This document shows positions 1 through 9,220 of a stretch of DNA of 64,000 nt, piece by piece. The DNA lies in the NCBI RefSeq assembly GCF_003583985.1, contig NZ_QXML01000002.1:186001-250000 (forward strand), read 5' to 3'. Position numbers and translations under genes: made by a program. Numbering within the stretch: the stretch's first letter is position 1; the number at the start of each line of letters is the position of its first letter. Source of the DNA: Algoriphagus lacus. Lineage in GTDB: Bacteria > Bacteroidota > Bacteroidia > Cytophagales > Cyclobacteriaceae. The notes under the pieces are model-generated. The model was not told the DNA's origin. It ran no database searches and saw nothing but the letters and a program-made list of their open reading frames with translations.

Positions 1-183
1 TCCGGGGGCAGAAAGCTCGAGCTTAAACTCCTTTTCGTTTTCGATCACGTTGGCAGAGGGTATCTCAATAGATTTTTCCGGAAACCAGAATTTTTCATCC
101 CAATCGAAGGGATTTTCAGTACCAAAAAAGTCCTGTACCATCTTAGGCCAGAAACTTCCATTTCGTTTAGCTAATGCGCTCAT
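1..183 (-). CDS. Hsp20/alpha-crystallin small heat shock protein (5' part only)
   Basis: The left window edge cuts this gene; 61 N-terminal codons are visible from an ATG at 183. The reading begins MSALAKRNGSFWPKM and reaches an IPSANVIENEKEFKLELSAP segment, which is the entry into the alpha-crystallin domain of Bacteroidota Hsp20 proteins (aromatic-rich N-terminal arm, then the P-A-V-N-I-x-E type first beta strand). Family members are ATP-independent holdase chaperones of the cytosol that form oligomers. The C-terminal two thirds, including the I-x-I tail motif, lies outside the window, so completeness cannot be judged. Confidence 0.8.
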   Translation of the reverse strand, partial: MSALAKRNGSFWPKMVQDFFGTENPFDWDEKFWFPEKSIEIPSANVIENEKEFKLELSAPG

Positions 184-395
184 GGCTTTGTTTTTTAGGT
201 TTATTGGATCTGTTTAAGTAAAGTAAATTTCCTTGATATTATCCAAAGAATGAATGATAAAAGTCACACAACCAATTGATTGTGATCAAAGATTCCGGTA
301 TCAGGCTGGGGAATTAGTTTGATATAATAAAGGATAGCTTGAATTTGTAAGGAATTCATTTTTGCCAAATTATCTTAGTCTTCAAATCCAATCCT

Positions 396-1178
396 ATGGA
401 GAAAAACCCCTCTCATCATGATCCGCAACAGTTAGGCAGGCTATTGCTCGATATGGGAATCACTATCCTACATTCCGGGGCTCCAACCCGCCGTGTAAAT
501 CTGATCCTGTATCGTGTGGCGAAGGCTTATGGCTATGAATTGCATCTGGCACTCAGTACCAGGCATCTTTCGATCAGTTTGCAGGGGGGGCAGCAGGAAA
601 ATGCTTTTTCCGGAGGAAGGAGCAAGCCCTCACTTCCCGGGGTAAATTTCAGAGTGGTATCGGAGATCAGTACGCTCAGTTTGGAATTGGCTGAAAATCA
701 ACTTCCACTTGACCAAGTGAAGGAGCGGATTAAACTTATCAAAAGTCAGCCTCATTACCCCCGAATCATTGTTTTGACAGTGGTAAGCTTGGCCGGGTCG
801 GCATTTTGCTACACGTTTGGAGGAGATTATCTGGAGATGGGAATTACCTTTCTGGCCACATTTTTTGGACTCTTTCTTAAGCAGGAGCTGACCAAAAGAA
901 GTGTAAATACCTACCTGATTACCTTTTTCAGTGCTGTGTTGGCAGCTTTAGTCATCGGGCTTTTTTGGAAAATAGGATTGCCTACTCAGTTGGATCAGGC
1001 TTTTGCAACCAGTGTGTTGTTTTTGGTTCCGGGAGTTCCTTTGGTCATTTCCTTTGTGGATCTGTTGGATGGGTTTATCCTAAACGGGATTGAACGGGGA
1101 GTCAATGCCTTGATGCATGCGTTTGGAATAGCCGCAGGCTTGGCGTTTGTTTTATACATCTTTCAAATACCCTTCTGA
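396..1178 (+). CDS. Threonine/serine exporter ThrE-type, N-terminal half protein (YjjP-like)
   Basis: 260 aa, ATG start. The soluble N-terminal region (about 1-115) carries the family hallmark L-L-D-M-G-x-x-x-L-x-x-x-G-A-P-T-x-R near residues 17-32. About five hydrophobic segments follow (about 125-260). This matches the ThrE N-terminal domain family (PF06738) of inner-membrane amino-acid exporters, which work with a second membrane half. That half is encoded directly downstream and overlaps by one base, so the pair is a split version of the fused ThrE protein. The substrate could be threonine/serine or a related small acid (YjjPB has been linked to succinate export), so it is not settled here. 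Confidence 0.85.
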   Translation: MEKNPSHHDPQQLGRLLLDMGITILHSGAPTRRVNLILYRVAKAYGYELHLALSTRHLSISLQGGQQENAFSGGRSKPSLPGVNFRVVSEISTLSLELAENQLPLDQVKERIKLIKSQPHYPRIIVLTVVSLAGSAFCYTFGGDYLEMGITFLATFFGLFLKQELTKRSVNTYLITFFSAVLAALVIGLFWKIGLPTQLDQAFATSVLFLVPGVPLVISFVDLLDGFILNGIERGVNALMHAFGIAAGLAFVLYIFQIPF

Positions 1179-1681
1179 TGGAACTTCTTGAGGTGTTTTA
1201 TAAGGGATTTTGGTGTAGCTGCGCAGCTTTGGGGTTCGGAATCCTCTTCAATGCTCCTAAGCGAAGTCTATGGATGATTTTGCTCGTCGGTTTCCTGGGA
1301 GGCTCGGTTAAGTTTGGCCTGATGCTTCCAGAGGTAGGAGGAAGAATCGTTTTCTCCACTTTTGTGGCAGCACTGGTAATCGGTTTTTCCGGAGTCTTTT
1401 TGGGCAATTGGAAAAAGCTGATTCCCATGATCATCACCATCCCATCTGTGATTCCGATGGTTCCGGGAGCCTTTGCTTACAAAGCCATGTTAGGATTGAT
1501 CACCTTGACCCATCTTCCGGATGAAAATTATGGGCAAATCGTCAACCGGACCATATACAATGGCACCATGACTTTGTTTGTTTTATTGGCGATTACTTTG
1601 GGAGTGACGATTCCCCTGGTTCTTTTGAAGTTGGAGTTTGTAGGAAAAGTCAGGGTTGGATCGGCTTGGAAAAAAGGCTGA
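1178..1681 (+). CDS. Threonine/serine exporter ThrE-type, C-terminal half protein (YjjB-like)
   Basis: 167 aa, almost entirely hydrophobic with four to five membrane segments, including a glycine/proline-rich stretch PSVIPMVPGAFAYK near residues 88-102 that is typical of the YjjB/ThrE C-terminal domain (PF12821). Its ATG shares one base with the stop of the preceding gene, so the two are translationally coupled and presumably form one exporter in the inner membrane. It ends 22 bp before a convergent gene, with no obvious hairpin between. Confidence 0.85.
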   Translation: MELLEVFYKGFWCSCAALGFGILFNAPKRSLWMILLVGFLGGSVKFGLMLPEVGGRIVFSTFVAALVIGFSGVFLGNWKKLIPMIITIPSVIPMVPGAFAYKAMLGLITLTHLPDENYGQIVNRTIYNGTMTLFVLLAITLGVTIPLVLLKLEFVGKVRVGSAWKKG

Positions 1682-1702
1682 TTCTTCCCGTACTCCGATT
1701 GG

Positions 1703-2635
1703 CTATTTCTTCAGTCCTCTGATCCACGTTTTCTGCCAGCCTACCGAATAGGTGGTAAAATCCTGTCCAATCCGGACCACGGCACCTGTACTTGCCGCAA
1801 ACTTTAAAGACGTTGTCTTTCCTGTTGGGATCACTGCTGTGACACCCAATCGGGAATTTTCCTGACGGTCATCCCTGAAAGTATTGTCAATGGACGATCT
1901 GCCTCCGACATAGTAGGTGGCGTCAAATGCCACCCAAAGAATTGGGTTGATGTTGTAGCTGATGTGAGTTTGAAATGCTCCCATTGGTTCCTGGCTACGA
2001 ACCGAGGTACCGGGATAGAAGGAGTTGTTGTTGGTGAAAAGCCAAAGTCCTGAATAAACATCGACCAACCAGCGTTTGCCCAAAGGTTGGGAAAGGGCCA
2101 GCTCTGGCCGAAATGCCCATCTGTTTGTGCCTAAATTGATCAGTTTTTCGGGGAAAAATTGACCGGTGGGAACCACCACATTAAGTCCCAGTCCCAAAAT
2201 GGTTTTTTTCGGAGCTTTGACAATTTCCTGTAGGGTTCCGGCTTTGCCTCCAATCAAAAGTGTACTGAATCTCAATCTTGTATCGGCCATTCCGGATCGG
2301 GTGATTTCAGTGTATTGTTCTCTCACATCCCCTGATACTTGAGCCCAGGAATATGGGATTGCCACTAAAATCTGTGAGGTGTTTCCTAAAAAGCTAAAGG
2401 TCCTGGAAACTCCAAAGGAGAGTGCCTGCACTCTTGCTTTGATATTGTCAATGGGAAGAGTGGGGTCTGTGACTACTCCACCATGTGAAAAAGCAAATCC
2501 GCTGAAAACTGTCGTAGTGGCAATGGGTAACCGCATATATGCCCGTGGATCAAGATCCTGTGCTAGACTTGCCATGCAAATCGAAAAAGGCAGAATGATA
2601 AGAAGCGTTTGCCTCAGAATTTTTCTTGCACGCAT
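1703..2635 (-). CDS. Outer-membrane beta-barrel transporter (MetA-pathway/phenol-degradation family type)
   Basis: 310 aa from the ATG at 2635; an upstream TTG in the same frame is less likely because the ATG gives a clean signal peptide (MRARKILRQTLLIILPF, cleavage after SLAQ). The mature part alternates hydrophobic and polar residues and ends in an aromatic-rich strand (SVGWQKTWI). It has the layout of the PF13557 'transporter' family of outer-membrane barrels, often annotated as MetA-pathway of phenol degradation. I see no specific substrate clue. It stands alone between a convergent exporter gene and the dehydrogenase gene. Confidence 0.65.
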   Translation of the reverse strand: MRARKILRQTLLIILPFSICMASLAQDLDPRAYMRLPIATTTVFSGFAFSHGGVVTDPTLPIDNIKARVQALSFGVSRTFSFLGNTSQILVAIPYSWAQVSGDVREQYTEITRSGMADTRLRFSTLLIGGKAGTLQEIVKAPKKTILGLGLNVVVPTGQFFPEKLINLGTNRWAFRPELALSQPLGKRWLVDVYSGLWLFTNNNSFYPGTSVRSQEPMGAFQTHISYNINPILWVAFDATYYVGGRSSIDNTFRDDRQENSRLGVTAVIPTGKTTSLKFAASTGAVVRIGQDFTTYSVGWQKTWIRGLKK

Positions 2636-2766
2636 AAATGGTTTGGCTATCAAAATAAAGATACTAAACCCATGGATATTCCATTGAACGCCAAGTTGAA
2701 ATGATTCCTGATTTTGGTCAGTCTAGTAAGGTAAGATTGAGCAACTGAAAATGGATAGTCTGATTT

Positions 2767-3747
2767 TTATCCGATAGATTCTTTTCCGATCTCCAAAATT
2801 ACATTCCCGATCTTTTTTGCGGAGGCCACATAGTGAAAAGCCTCTTTGATCTGACCCAATCGGAAGCGACGGTCATCGATCAACGGATGAAATTTCCCCT
2901 CCAACAACAGGGCTTGAATCGCTTCCATACTTTGGAAAATTAATTCAGGAACAGGGAAAATGACCTTTTTTCCACCTAGGATAGGAGTAATCAAGGCCAA
3001 GGTGAGGTTTTCCCAATTCGGTCCAAGTTCGGAGGAAATGTAAATTCCTCCTGGTTTGAGGATTGGTTTACAAAGGGAAAACCGACTTTTTCCCACTGCG
3101 TCAAAGACAAAATCATAGGAGTTGTTTTCCCTAGTGAAATCTGTTTTTTCCAGTGCAATCACCCGGTCAGCTCCCAAAGATTTCACTTGATCCACATTTA
3201 CCGCATGGCAAACAGCGGTGACCTGGATTCCTCTGGTTTTCAGCAATTGGATTGCTGCGGAGCCAATTCCGCCCGTTCCCCCATTAACCAAGACATGGTT
3301 TCCGGGTTCCAATTTTACTTTGTTCAGGAAATTGTATGCATAATGAGCTGCTTCCCCACAGGCTACGATTTCTTCAAAGCTCACTTCATCAGGAATGGGT
3401 AAAATGGGGTATTTGACCGGAATGCAGGCAAATTCCGCATGGGTCCCCTGCCCATGATCCCAAAATCCCCATACCCGGTCGCCGACTTTGAACGTTTGGA
3501 CTCCGTCGCCCACTTGGTCCACGACTCCTGCAAAATCCGTCCCGGTTACAGCGTAACGCGGTTTTGGAAATCCCGCAAAAGCCCTCATGGCATAGGGCTT
3601 TCCGGTCAGTACTCCCAGGTCGGTGCGATTGATTGTGGTGACCATGACTCGGACCCGTATTTCCCCGGCTTTGGGTTCGGGGATGGGGATATTTTCAAGT
3701 CGGATGGAATCTATGGGGCAGTAGGAATGGCGAACAGAAGCTTTCAT
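2767..3747 (-). CDS. NAD(P)-dependent medium-chain alcohol dehydrogenase/quinone oxidoreductase
   Basis: 326 aa, ATG start. The N-terminal GroES-like fold has the G-D-R-V-W-G-F motif near residue 86; the Rossmann segment VNGGTGGIGSAAIQLLKTRG (about 154-173) is the nucleotide-binding loop of the MDR superfamily. The catalytic-zinc Cys-His pattern of zinc alcohol dehydrogenases is absent, which points to the zinc-free quinone-oxidoreductase/enoyl-reductase-like branch using NADPH. The substrate cannot be read from sequence. The gap to the CHAD gene upstream is 81 bp. Confidence 0.85.
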   Translation of the reverse strand: MKASVRHSYCPIDSIRLENIPIPEPKAGEIRVRVMVTTINRTDLGVLTGKPYAMRAFAGFPKPRYAVTGTDFAGVVDQVGDGVQTFKVGDRVWGFWDHGQGTHAEFACIPVKYPILPIPDEVSFEEIVACGEAAHYAYNFLNKVKLEPGNHVLVNGGTGGIGSAAIQLLKTRGIQVTAVCHAVNVDQVKSLGADRVIALEKTDFTRENNSYDFVFDAVGKSRFSLCKPILKPGGIYISSELGPNWENLTLALITPILGGKKVIFPVPELIFQSMEAIQALLLEGKFHPLIDDRRFRLGQIKEAFHYVASAKKIGNVILEIGKESIG

Positions 3748-3828
3748 AAAGCAGGAAAATCGTCTTGGAGTATTGAAAAAAGAGGTGTGGTGAAAGTGCT
3801 TTTCGGATGTTTAACGGATTATCGATGG

Positions 3829-4668
3829 TCAGAATGAGGGAATGGAGTTTTTCATTCCACGTTTTTTCAGGTTAGGAGGGAGGATGAAATCGTCAAACAG
3901 CGGGATTTTCTGGTTGATTTCCTCAAAAATCCGCTTCGAATCCGCTTTAATCTTTTGGTTGATTTTTCGCAGGCTGTTTTTCTCTTCCTCATGTAAAGGA
4001 GCGATTTGGAGTTCGTTTTGGATGGTCTGATGTACCGTCACCAAGTCATGCCATGTACCCAGGAGATTCACGAGATTTTCCTGCTCCGGATGCTGAAGGG
4101 CAAATTTTTCACCAAGGATACTTTCCAGATTATACTTCAGGTTTTTGAGCTTTTTTCTGAGCAAATGGGCGCTTTCGACTTCCAAAGAGCCTGAGGAAAG
4201 CAAGAGTTTAATTTCTTCTGTCAGGCTTTTGAAATAGGGAAAAGGATCTAGGTTTTTAACTTCTCGAATCTGCTTCCCAAGACCTTTGAGGCGTTTTTGG
4301 ATTTTGGAATTGAGGCGCAAACTACGGAGCTGGAAAAAGCGGGTTCGTTCTTTTTGGATGTTTTTGTCCAGGTATTTCATGTATTCCGGAATTGACTCCG
4401 GCTGCCCATACGATTTCAAAAGATCTTTTTCAATCTGGAACTCCCGGACTCGCCCCGCCTGGGCAAAAAGTTTACGGAAAGGTTTGTAGAATTTTTTTCG
4501 GTCAAATTCCGGGAGCAGAAATTCCATCCGGTAGAGCGCAGCTTTCAATTTTTTGATTTCCACCCTCAGGAGGTGAAAGCGATCCTGACCAAACCTCCTT
4601 TTTGGAGTTCGGATCAGGAATTTCAGTGCTGACTTTCGCTTCCTCAGATAGGCAGATCCTGTTGTCAT
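3829..4668 (-). CDS. CHAD domain protein
   Basis: 279 aa, very basic and helical. The first half contains a CHAD-type helix (F-H-x-L-R-V-E-I-K-K-L-K near residues 31-42) and the second half a repeat of it (E-x-A-H-L-L-R-K-K-L-K-N-L-K-Y near 160-175), the conserved His/Arg/Lys pattern that binds polyphosphate in characterised CHAD proteins. No CYTH domain is fused and no polyphosphate kinase gene is nearby. It starts 3 bp after the stop of the hydrolase gene, so the two are probably cotranscribed. Association with polyphosphate granules is inferred from the family. Confidence 0.8.
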   Translation of the reverse strand: MTTGSAYLRKRKSALKFLIRTPKRRFGQDRFHLLRVEIKKLKAALYRMEFLLPEFDRKKFYKPFRKLFAQAGRVREFQIEKDLLKSYGQPESIPEYMKYLDKNIQKERTRFFQLRSLRLNSKIQKRLKGLGKQIREVKNLDPFPYFKSLTEEIKLLLSSGSLEVESAHLLRKKLKNLKYNLESILGEKFALQHPEQENLVNLLGTWHDLVTVHQTIQNELQIAPLHEEEKNSLRKINQKIKADSKRIFEEINQKIPLFDDFILPPNLKKRGMKNSIPSF

Positions 4669-4671
4669 GGA

Positions 4672-5628
4672 TTAGTTTTTTACAGTTTCCAAAAACTCAC
4701 GGATTACGGTCATCATGGCCTCCCGATTGTCATTTAGGGTGCTGTGTGCAGCATCGGGGATAATTTCCACCTTCGAATCCGGGATCAAGCTGGAATAAAA
4801 CTGGATGGTCTCAGGCCGTGATTCATCAAATTCCCCACAGACCAAAAGGGTTGGGACATTGATTGCTGACAGGTCAACCAGTCTGTCAAAGTCCTTCAGA
4901 GTGCCGGTTGAAATAAACTCACTGGGCCCCCACATGTAGCGGTAAATTTCTGAACCTGAGCTGAGTTTGAGGTGGCTTCGATCCACCATAGGTCTTTCCT
5001 TTCGGGTTACAAATTTGCTGTAGTAAAGCTCAGTTGCCGCCAGGTAATCGGGATGATCGTATTCCCCGGTGGATTCATAGTGACGGATATTTTGCTGAAC
5101 GGAGTCAGGCAAGGTGGCGATCAAGGTGTCTGCATCGGCGATCCATCTGTCAGTACTGAATAGCGGACTGCTGAAAATGATTGCCTTCACCTCCTCCGGG
5201 TACCGCAGGTAATAGTCAATGCCAAGCATCGTGCCCCAGGAATGGCCATAAAGCACAAAGTCTTCCAAGCCTAGATGTCTTCTTAGCCGCTCAGTCTGAT
5301 CCACAAAGTTTTCAAGAGTCATAAGAGTGGTATCCGTAAGTGCTTCGGATCTTCCGCATCCCAGTTGATCCCAAAAAATGATTGGCCCCTCATAGCCCAT
5401 TTCCCGAAGCGGATCAAAACCAAAGCTTGCACTTCCCGGACCACCATGGAGAAGAAGCACCGGAGGATTTGGACCTTCGCCCACCACTTCATACCAGATT
5501 TTCCCTCCAGTCACTTCCACAAATCCCTCGTGAGGTTCCAGTGCTTTTTTGTCGGCACAGGAGGAGAGAAAAACCGCCAAAACGGCGAAAAATGAAAGAT
5601 TCTTAAGGAAAATCGAGGATTGATTCAT
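4672..5628 (-). CDS. Proline iminopeptidase-like alpha/beta hydrolase lipoprotein
   Basis: 318 aa. The N-terminus is a lipoprotein signal (AVLAVFLSSC, Cys near residue 24). The hydrolase fold shows the oxyanion motif LLHGGPGSASFG, the nucleophile elbow GHSWGTM, the acid in GEFDESRPE and the catalytic His in DAAHS, as in proline iminopeptidase-like S33 peptidases. The protein is therefore likely envelope-anchored and removes N-terminal residues from short peptides or amides, though S33 relatives also include esterases. First gene of a pair with the CHAD gene (3 bp gap). Confidence 0.85.
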   Translation of the reverse strand: MNQSSIFLKNLSFFAVLAVFLSSCADKKALEPHEGFVEVTGGKIWYEVVGEGPNPPVLLLHGGPGSASFGFDPLREMGYEGPIIFWDQLGCGRSEALTDTTLMTLENFVDQTERLRRHLGLEDFVLYGHSWGTMLGIDYYLRYPEEVKAIIFSSPLFSTDRWIADADTLIATLPDSVQQNIRHYESTGEYDHPDYLAATELYYSKFVTRKERPMVDRSHLKLSSGSEIYRYMWGPSEFISTGTLKDFDRLVDLSAINVPTLLVCGEFDESRPETIQFYSSLIPDSKVEIIPDAAHSTLNDNREAMMTVIREFLETVKN

Positions 5629-5733
5629 CGGTAGAGGTTGGATTCATGAAAATGAAATCTTCTATCTATAGGGAAGATAAAGCTTTTCATTTCCATTGCC
5701 CAAACCCCTGATGATTAATGATTTTTGGAAGAA

Positions 5734-6888
5734 TCAGTTTAGGTTGATTCTGGGGAAAATCAGTTGGGTTCCGTCCAACTTCGTGAGTTGAATTTCAAAC
5801 GGTCTTTGTGAAATATACCAATCCAGAAACTGGCATTTATTTTTAAAATCTGCCGCCTTGAAGCCATTGATGCTCAGGATTTCCTCGTCCAGATCAATAA
5901 GTGAATCCTGGGCAGTGAGGCCATTGGGTTTTCCCTTGAGCAAAAACTTACCTTCTTCAAAGGAGATAGCTATTCCGTTACTTTTCTCAAATTCAGGCTG
6001 GTCCCTGAGATCCATAGCAATCGTTGCTTTGGAATTGTTGATGATAGTTTTTGTGCTGAGGGTTTTAAAAAATTCCACACCTATTTTCGACTTTGTTTTT
6101 TCTTCAAAATCCACCGGGATTATTGGCAGATAAAATTGGCCTAAGCGGATGCTGTCCATCAAAATTGTGGTCGAAGGAAAAGAATTCGATCCCAGCGCTC
6201 CGGAGGCATAGCGATAAAAGGAATTTGCCTGCCCCATTTTTTCCTTTTCGGCTAAAAAATAAGGGATGGTTTTGTGGTCTATCGAAATATCGATAACTCC
6301 GGTGTAGCCAAAGTCAATTAAAACCAACCGATCATAGGCCAGGTTTTCGATTTGCAATCCTGTGAAAGGCCTATCATCCAGGTATCCAATTTTAAAGACC
6401 AAATCGGCGTCCTTGGTAGCAAAGGGTTTCTTTGAAACTTTGATGATCTCCTTCTCAAAATCAATTTCCCAATTCAACTGACCAATAATATCTGAACCTA
6501 GAAGGTAAGCATCCATGCAATACAGGAGATCCATGTCATTGATCAGACTGATTACATTTTTGAATTCAAAACCTCCGATTTGGATAAGGTCAGTTTTGCC
6601 GAGATCTGCGTTTTTGAATTCATTGTTGACATCCAGGATTTTCATGGTTTTTCCTGTAGTACTAATTCTCCCCTGTGACCCACTTAGACTGTTGGCCATG
6701 CCTAAACTTGTCCCTGTATCAAAGACAAAGTCAGTTTCTACTCCATTCATCAGCCCTCTAAAAACAATCCATCGATATTCCATGTGAAATGGAAATGAAT
6801 GGACGTCCGGGTTTTCTTGGCCAGAAACCGGGAAGAGAGTAATAAATGAAAGTAAAGTAATTATGAAAGGGAGGGGGGTGATTTTCAT
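5734..6888 (-). CDS. Exported retropepsin-like aspartyl protease family protein
   Basis: 384 aa with a signal peptide (FIITLLSFITLFPVSG, cleavage near residue 23). A D-T-G active-site motif (VFDTGTSLGMANS, near residue 56) and a second half-site with altered motif (LIDFGYTGVIDIS, D-F-G instead of D-T-G) suggest a PF13650-type aspartyl protease fold. The C-terminus (about 320-384) looks like a PDZ-like element (LDEEILSINGF). Proteins of this design are common in Bacteroidota and are poorly characterised. The altered second motif leaves protease activity uncertain. Confidence 0.7.
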   Translation of the reverse strand: MKITPLPFIITLLSFITLFPVSGQENPDVHSFPFHMEYRWIVFRGLMNGVETDFVFDTGTSLGMANSLSGSQGRISTTGKTMKILDVNNEFKNADLGKTDLIQIGGFEFKNVISLINDMDLLYCMDAYLLGSDIIGQLNWEIDFEKEIIKVSKKPFATKDADLVFKIGYLDDRPFTGLQIENLAYDRLVLIDFGYTGVIDISIDHKTIPYFLAEKEKMGQANSFYRYASGALGSNSFPSTTILMDSIRLGQFYLPIIPVDFEEKTKSKIGVEFFKTLSTKTIINNSKATIAMDLRDQPEFEKSNGIAISFEEGKFLLKGKPNGLTAQDSLIDLDEEILSINGFKAADFKNKCQFLDWYISQRPFEIQLTKLDGTQLIFPRINLN

Positions 6889-6936
6889 AACTTTCCCAAA
6901 TATGAGAAAGTTGGCGGAAAAAAAAATTATTCCTTT

Positions 6937-7308
6937 TTAAACATGTTGATCGATCAGAATTGCGTTGCCATCCGGATCAAAAAGAAGGATACTACCAGGA
7001 CCATTTCCTGCTGGATCGGTCTCCTGAGCCAAGAGTATTCCTTTCTCTTTTAGGTGATTTTGGATTTCCCGTACATCATCAAACGGGTCGACTGTTTTTG
7101 CATCCTGATCCCAACCTGGATTGAAAGTAAGGATGTTTTTTTCAAACATTTCATGAAACAGGCCGATCAGCGTTTGCTCGTTTTTCATGATCAGGTAGTT
7201 CATGGCCTCCCCTCCGGCAAAAACCGAAAAGCCTAAACGCTCATAAAATTCTTTGGAAACCTGTAGATTTTTTACTGAAAGGCTGATGGAAAAAGCTCCG
7301 AGTTTCAT
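6937..7308 (-). CDS. VOC (glyoxalase/bleomycin resistance) superfamily protein
   Basis: 123 aa from the ATG at 7308, which begins MKLGAFSISLSVKNLQ, the usual first beta strand of a vicinal-oxygen-chelate domain; a longer in-frame extension would add 35 unrelated residues. The usual signature K-E-F-Y-E-R-L-G-F and the C-terminal strand F-D-P-D-G-N-A-I-L-I-D are visible. One VOC module is present, so it likely acts as a dimer. Whether it is an enzyme (glyoxalase I-like, dioxygenase) or a binding protein is not decidable. Confidence 0.85.
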   Translation of the reverse strand: MKLGAFSISLSVKNLQVSKEFYERLGFSVFAGGEAMNYLIMKNEQTLIGLFHEMFEKNILTFNPGWDQDAKTVDPFDDVREIQNHLKEKGILLAQETDPAGNGPGSILLFDPDGNAILIDQHV

Positions 7309-7396
7309 GGTAGTGTAAGTAAGGGATAGAATTAAGTTAAGGATTCCCTCTTGGAATTGGGAATGACGGGGATAAATAAATTTCGGAATAGGATTT

Positions 7397-8560
7397 TTAA
7401 GGTTTGGGCACAAACAGAAAGTAAATCAATACCAAAACAGTCATCGTGGCGGTCGTCAAAAAAGCGATATCAGCTCCAAACTGAAACCAGATCAATCCCG
7501 TCAGGGAACTGGCAAAAAGGGAGCAAATGCTTTGAAGTCCTGTAAAAGTACCAATGGCTGTGGCAAGATTTTTCTTTTCCGTGATGTTGGAAATCCAGGC
7601 TTTGGAGATTCCTTCAGTCGCAGAACCATATATGCCATAGAGGAAAAAAAGTGCCAAAAAACCATAAAAACCAGAAGTAACAGTCATTCCATAATAGACT
7701 GAAGCAAACAACCCAAGTCCAAGAATAAAAACCCACTTCAGGCCCAGTTTATCTGCCAATATTCCAACCGGAAACGCAAACAGCGCATATACCAGATTGT
7801 AGAATATATACACCCCGATTACAGCAGAGTCGTCCAGTCCGGATTGCTTGGCCTGAAGGAGGAGGAAAACGTCCGAGCTGTTGAACAGCGTGAAAACCAA
7901 GAGCCCAGCCACTAGCTTTTTATATGCTCTCGGACTTTCGCTCCAATAGCCCAGAAATGAAAAAAACGGTGTGGAAACCCGGGAAGGAGACTGAACTTTC
8001 CTTTTGTCTTTTAGAAAAAAAGTAGCCCCTACTGCCAAAATTCCTGGGATAAATGCCAGAAGGAAAAGCGTGATATAATCTTCAGGATAAAAATACAGGT
8101 AAAGCAAAGCCACTGAAGGTCCCATTACCGCACCCAGGGTATCCATGGATCGATGAAAGCCAAAAACCTTTCCCTTGGTCTGAGGAGTGGCTTCCTCAGA
8201 AAGCATCGCGTCCCGAGCTCCGGTTCGAATGCCTTTTCCAAAACGGTCAATTGTTCTGGAAAGAAATATCCATATCGGAAAAGTGAATACCGCCATCATG
8301 GGTTTGGAAATGGCACTGAGCGCATAGCCAAATCTGACAAATGGAACCCGCTTTCCCGAAAGGTCAGAAAGCTTTCCGAAATAGCCTTTGCTTAGTCCTG
8401 CAGTAGCCTCTGCAAATCCTTCCAATACCCCGATCAGCACGATGGAAAAACCGATGGTTTTCAGATAAATCGGCATGATCGGATACAGCATTTCACTTGC
8501 GGTATCTGTAAACAAGCTGACCCATGAAAGAATCCAGACGGTTCTGCTGAGGTAGTTCAA
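7397..8560 (-). CDS. Major facilitator superfamily transporter
   Basis: 387 aa, about twelve membrane segments. The motif between helices 2 and 3 (G-K-L-S-D-L-S-G-K-R) is the MFS loop signature, and R-F-G-K-G-I-R-T-G-A-R-D follows helix 4. The only reasonable start is a TTG at 8560, because an in-frame TAG lies seven codons upstream and the next ATG would remove most of helix 1. The substrate is unknown; similar proteins are annotated as drug or sugar-phosphate MFS permeases. Confidence 0.85.
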   Translation of the reverse strand: MNYLSRTVWILSWVSLFTDTASEMLYPIMPIYLKTIGFSIVLIGVLEGFAEATAGLSKGYFGKLSDLSGKRVPFVRFGYALSAISKPMMAVFTFPIWIFLSRTIDRFGKGIRTGARDAMLSEEATPQTKGKVFGFHRSMDTLGAVMGPSVALLYLYFYPEDYITLFLLAFIPGILAVGATFFLKDKRKVQSPSRVSTPFFSFLGYWSESPRAYKKLVAGLLVFTLFNSSDVFLLLQAKQSGLDDSAVIGVYIFYNLVYALFAFPVGILADKLGLKWVFILGLGLFASVYYGMTVTSGFYGFLALFFLYGIYGSATEGISKAWISNITEKKNLATAIGTFTGLQSICSLFASSLTGLIWFQFGADIAFLTTATMTVLVLIYFLFVPKP

Positions 8561-8638
8561 CTTTTCAAGATTCTAGTATTGTCCAACCAAAGGAATTCTT
8601 TTGCTGAAAGGCATTTCAAATACTCACTATGGCACAGT

Positions 8639-9091
8639 TCAATACCCTTTCACACCGGCTTCTGCGATAATACCGTCCTGAGCGGAAGTGACACCGGATA
8701 TCCCGATGGATCCCACGATGATTCCATCTTTGAAGATCGGCAGTCCCCCTTCGACTCCGACGGCACTGGGAAGGGTGGCGATTTTGCTTCCGCCCTCGGT
8801 TTTCATAGCATCCTCAAAGACTTTGCTGGAACGCTTAAAGTACACTGCAGATTTTGCTTTGGCTTGGGCAACTTCGATCGAGCCGATCTGCACTCCGTCC
8901 ATCCGCTTGAGGGAAATTAGGTGGCCTCCATCGTCGAGAATAGCAATGACCACATTCCATCCCTCTGCTTTGGCCTTTGCCTCCGCAGCAGCAGTGATCC
9001 GCTCGGCATCAGCTAAAGTCAGGTAAGGTTTGGTTTGAGCATAGGACAGGAATGGCAAAGCCATCAGCACTAAAAAAAGGAGCTTTTTCAT
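8639..9091 (-). CDS. Exported GlcG/HbpS-family (DUF336) heme-binding-like protein
   Basis: 150 aa from the ATG at 9091, giving a signal peptide (MKKLLFLVLMALPFLSYAQ). The mature part has the GlcG/HbpS fold signatures: a helix with A-E-A-K-A-K-A-E-G-W-N-V, V-A-I-L-D-D-G-G-H-L, and the C-terminal G-G-L-P-I-F-K-D-G-I-I-V-G-S-I-G-I-S-G. Family members bind heme or corrinoids or are uncharacterised; no function can be assigned. It is monocistronic and starts divergently from the oxidoreductase gene at 9221. Confidence 0.85.
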   Translation of the reverse strand: MKKLLFLVLMALPFLSYAQTKPYLTLADAERITAAAEAKAKAEGWNVVIAILDDGGHLISLKRMDGVQIGSIEVAQAKAKSAVYFKRSSKVFEDAMKTEGGSKIATLPSAVGVEGGLPIFKDGIIVGSIGISGVTSAQDGIIAEAGVKGY

Positions 9092-9220
9092 AGAAGTTAG
9101 GGATTGGTGTCCAATCAAATTAAGGGAAATAATCGAGTTTTTTCCATGGTGCTTGCATCTTCTGATTTTCAAAGAAGGCAGGAATCCAATACCTTAAGGT
9201 TATAAAAATCTTTTCTAACT

